A stretch of 38,201 bases of DNA. Source: Candidatus Zixiibacteriota bacterium. GTDB lineage: Bacteria > Zixibacteria > MSB-5A5 > GN15 > FEB-12. The stretch spans positions 1 to 38,201 of the forward strand of contig JAGGTI010000097.1 in NCBI GenBank assembly GCA_021163775.1. The letters run 5' to 3'. A program made the translations under genes and the position numbers. Shown here in pieces: positions 38,190-38,201 of this stretch; positions within the stretch are counted from its first letter, which is position 1, and each line of letters starts with the position of its first letter. Below the pieces are notes generated by a model. The model saw only the letters and a program-made list of their open reading frames with translations, made no database searches and was not told where the DNA came from.

Positions 38190-38201
38190 AGGTTCTGGGG
38201 C

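Noticed and set aside
1-38201. Phage, integrative element or defence island
   Set aside because: No integrase, terminase, capsid, restriction, toxin-antitoxin or nuclease-helicase genes; the gene content is housekeeping and envelope related.

Overview
The window looks like a stretch of chromosome from an uncultured Gram-negative bacterium of the FCB/Zixibacteria-like kind. That placement is an inference. It rests on a secreted M6 peptidase ending in a YPNPFNP-type C-terminal domain, a DUF5723-like outer-membrane protein, a DUF2723 (GT-C) membrane glycosyltransferase, a secretin-based pilus or type II secretion locus, an Omp85-type barrel and an RNase HIII. I see no rRNA, tRNA, CRISPR array, transposase, integrase or phage module. 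Most start codons sit next to the upstream stop or overlap it, so operons are tight.

Layout. (1) 1-6504 (+): the 3' part of dnaJ, then prmA, rsmE, a prepilin peptidase, an orphan NtrB/PilS-like histidine kinase, efp (with Arg at the modified loop tip) and a compact RNase HIII. A hairpin terminator separates this run from a small convergent lipoprotein gene. (2) 7046-9206 (+): a membrane protein with three GAF-like domains and no visible output domain. (3) 9207-9540: a gene-free stretch packed with short hairpins. (4) 9519-13629 (+): the riboflavin operon ribD-ribE-ribBA-ribH followed by nusB. It is led by a promoter, a clear FMN riboswitch and an intrinsic terminator. The terminator's 5' arm is perfectly complementary to a conserved segment of the aptamer, so the antitermination switch can be read directly from the sequence. 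(5) 13630-13924: palindromic repeats. (6) 13925-19022 (+): DUF2723 GT-C protein, GT4 glycosyltransferase and an LPG-synthase/UPF0104-type membrane protein, overlapping by 4 bp at each junction; probably surface glycan or lipid-linked sugar work. (7) 19109-20729 (+): a coiled-coil membrane protein coupled to a sigma-region-4-like HTH protein, behind a palindrome that overlaps a promoter, then two small ORFs. (8) 20745-21724 (+): rhodanese plus MauE/DoxX-type membrane protein. (9) 29571-21702 (-): an eight-gene pilus or T2SS-like operon: GspE/PilB ATPase, GspF/PilC, two pilins, a PilM-PilN fusion (GspL-like), PilO, PilP/GspC-like protein and secretin. (10) 29702-31342 (+): a divergent Omp85-like barrel. 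(11) 31410-31759 (+): a stand-alone zinc-ribbon gene with its own promoter and a near-perfect terminator. (12) 36917-31800 (-): an operon of a large beta-rich envelope protein, a DUF5723 barrel and the M6 peptidase. (13) 37094-38097 (+): a divergent WYL regulator, then palindromic repeats related to those in region 5.

The parts fit together mainly around the cell envelope. The prepilin peptidase near the left end would process the two pilins of the distant operon. The pilus/T2SS operon could export proteins such as the M6 peptidase, but nothing in the window proves that link. The strongest candidates for undescribed biology are the coiled-coil/HTH pair with its palindromic operator, the envelope-protein/DUF5723/M6 operon, and the hybrid secretion locus with a fused PilM-PilN.
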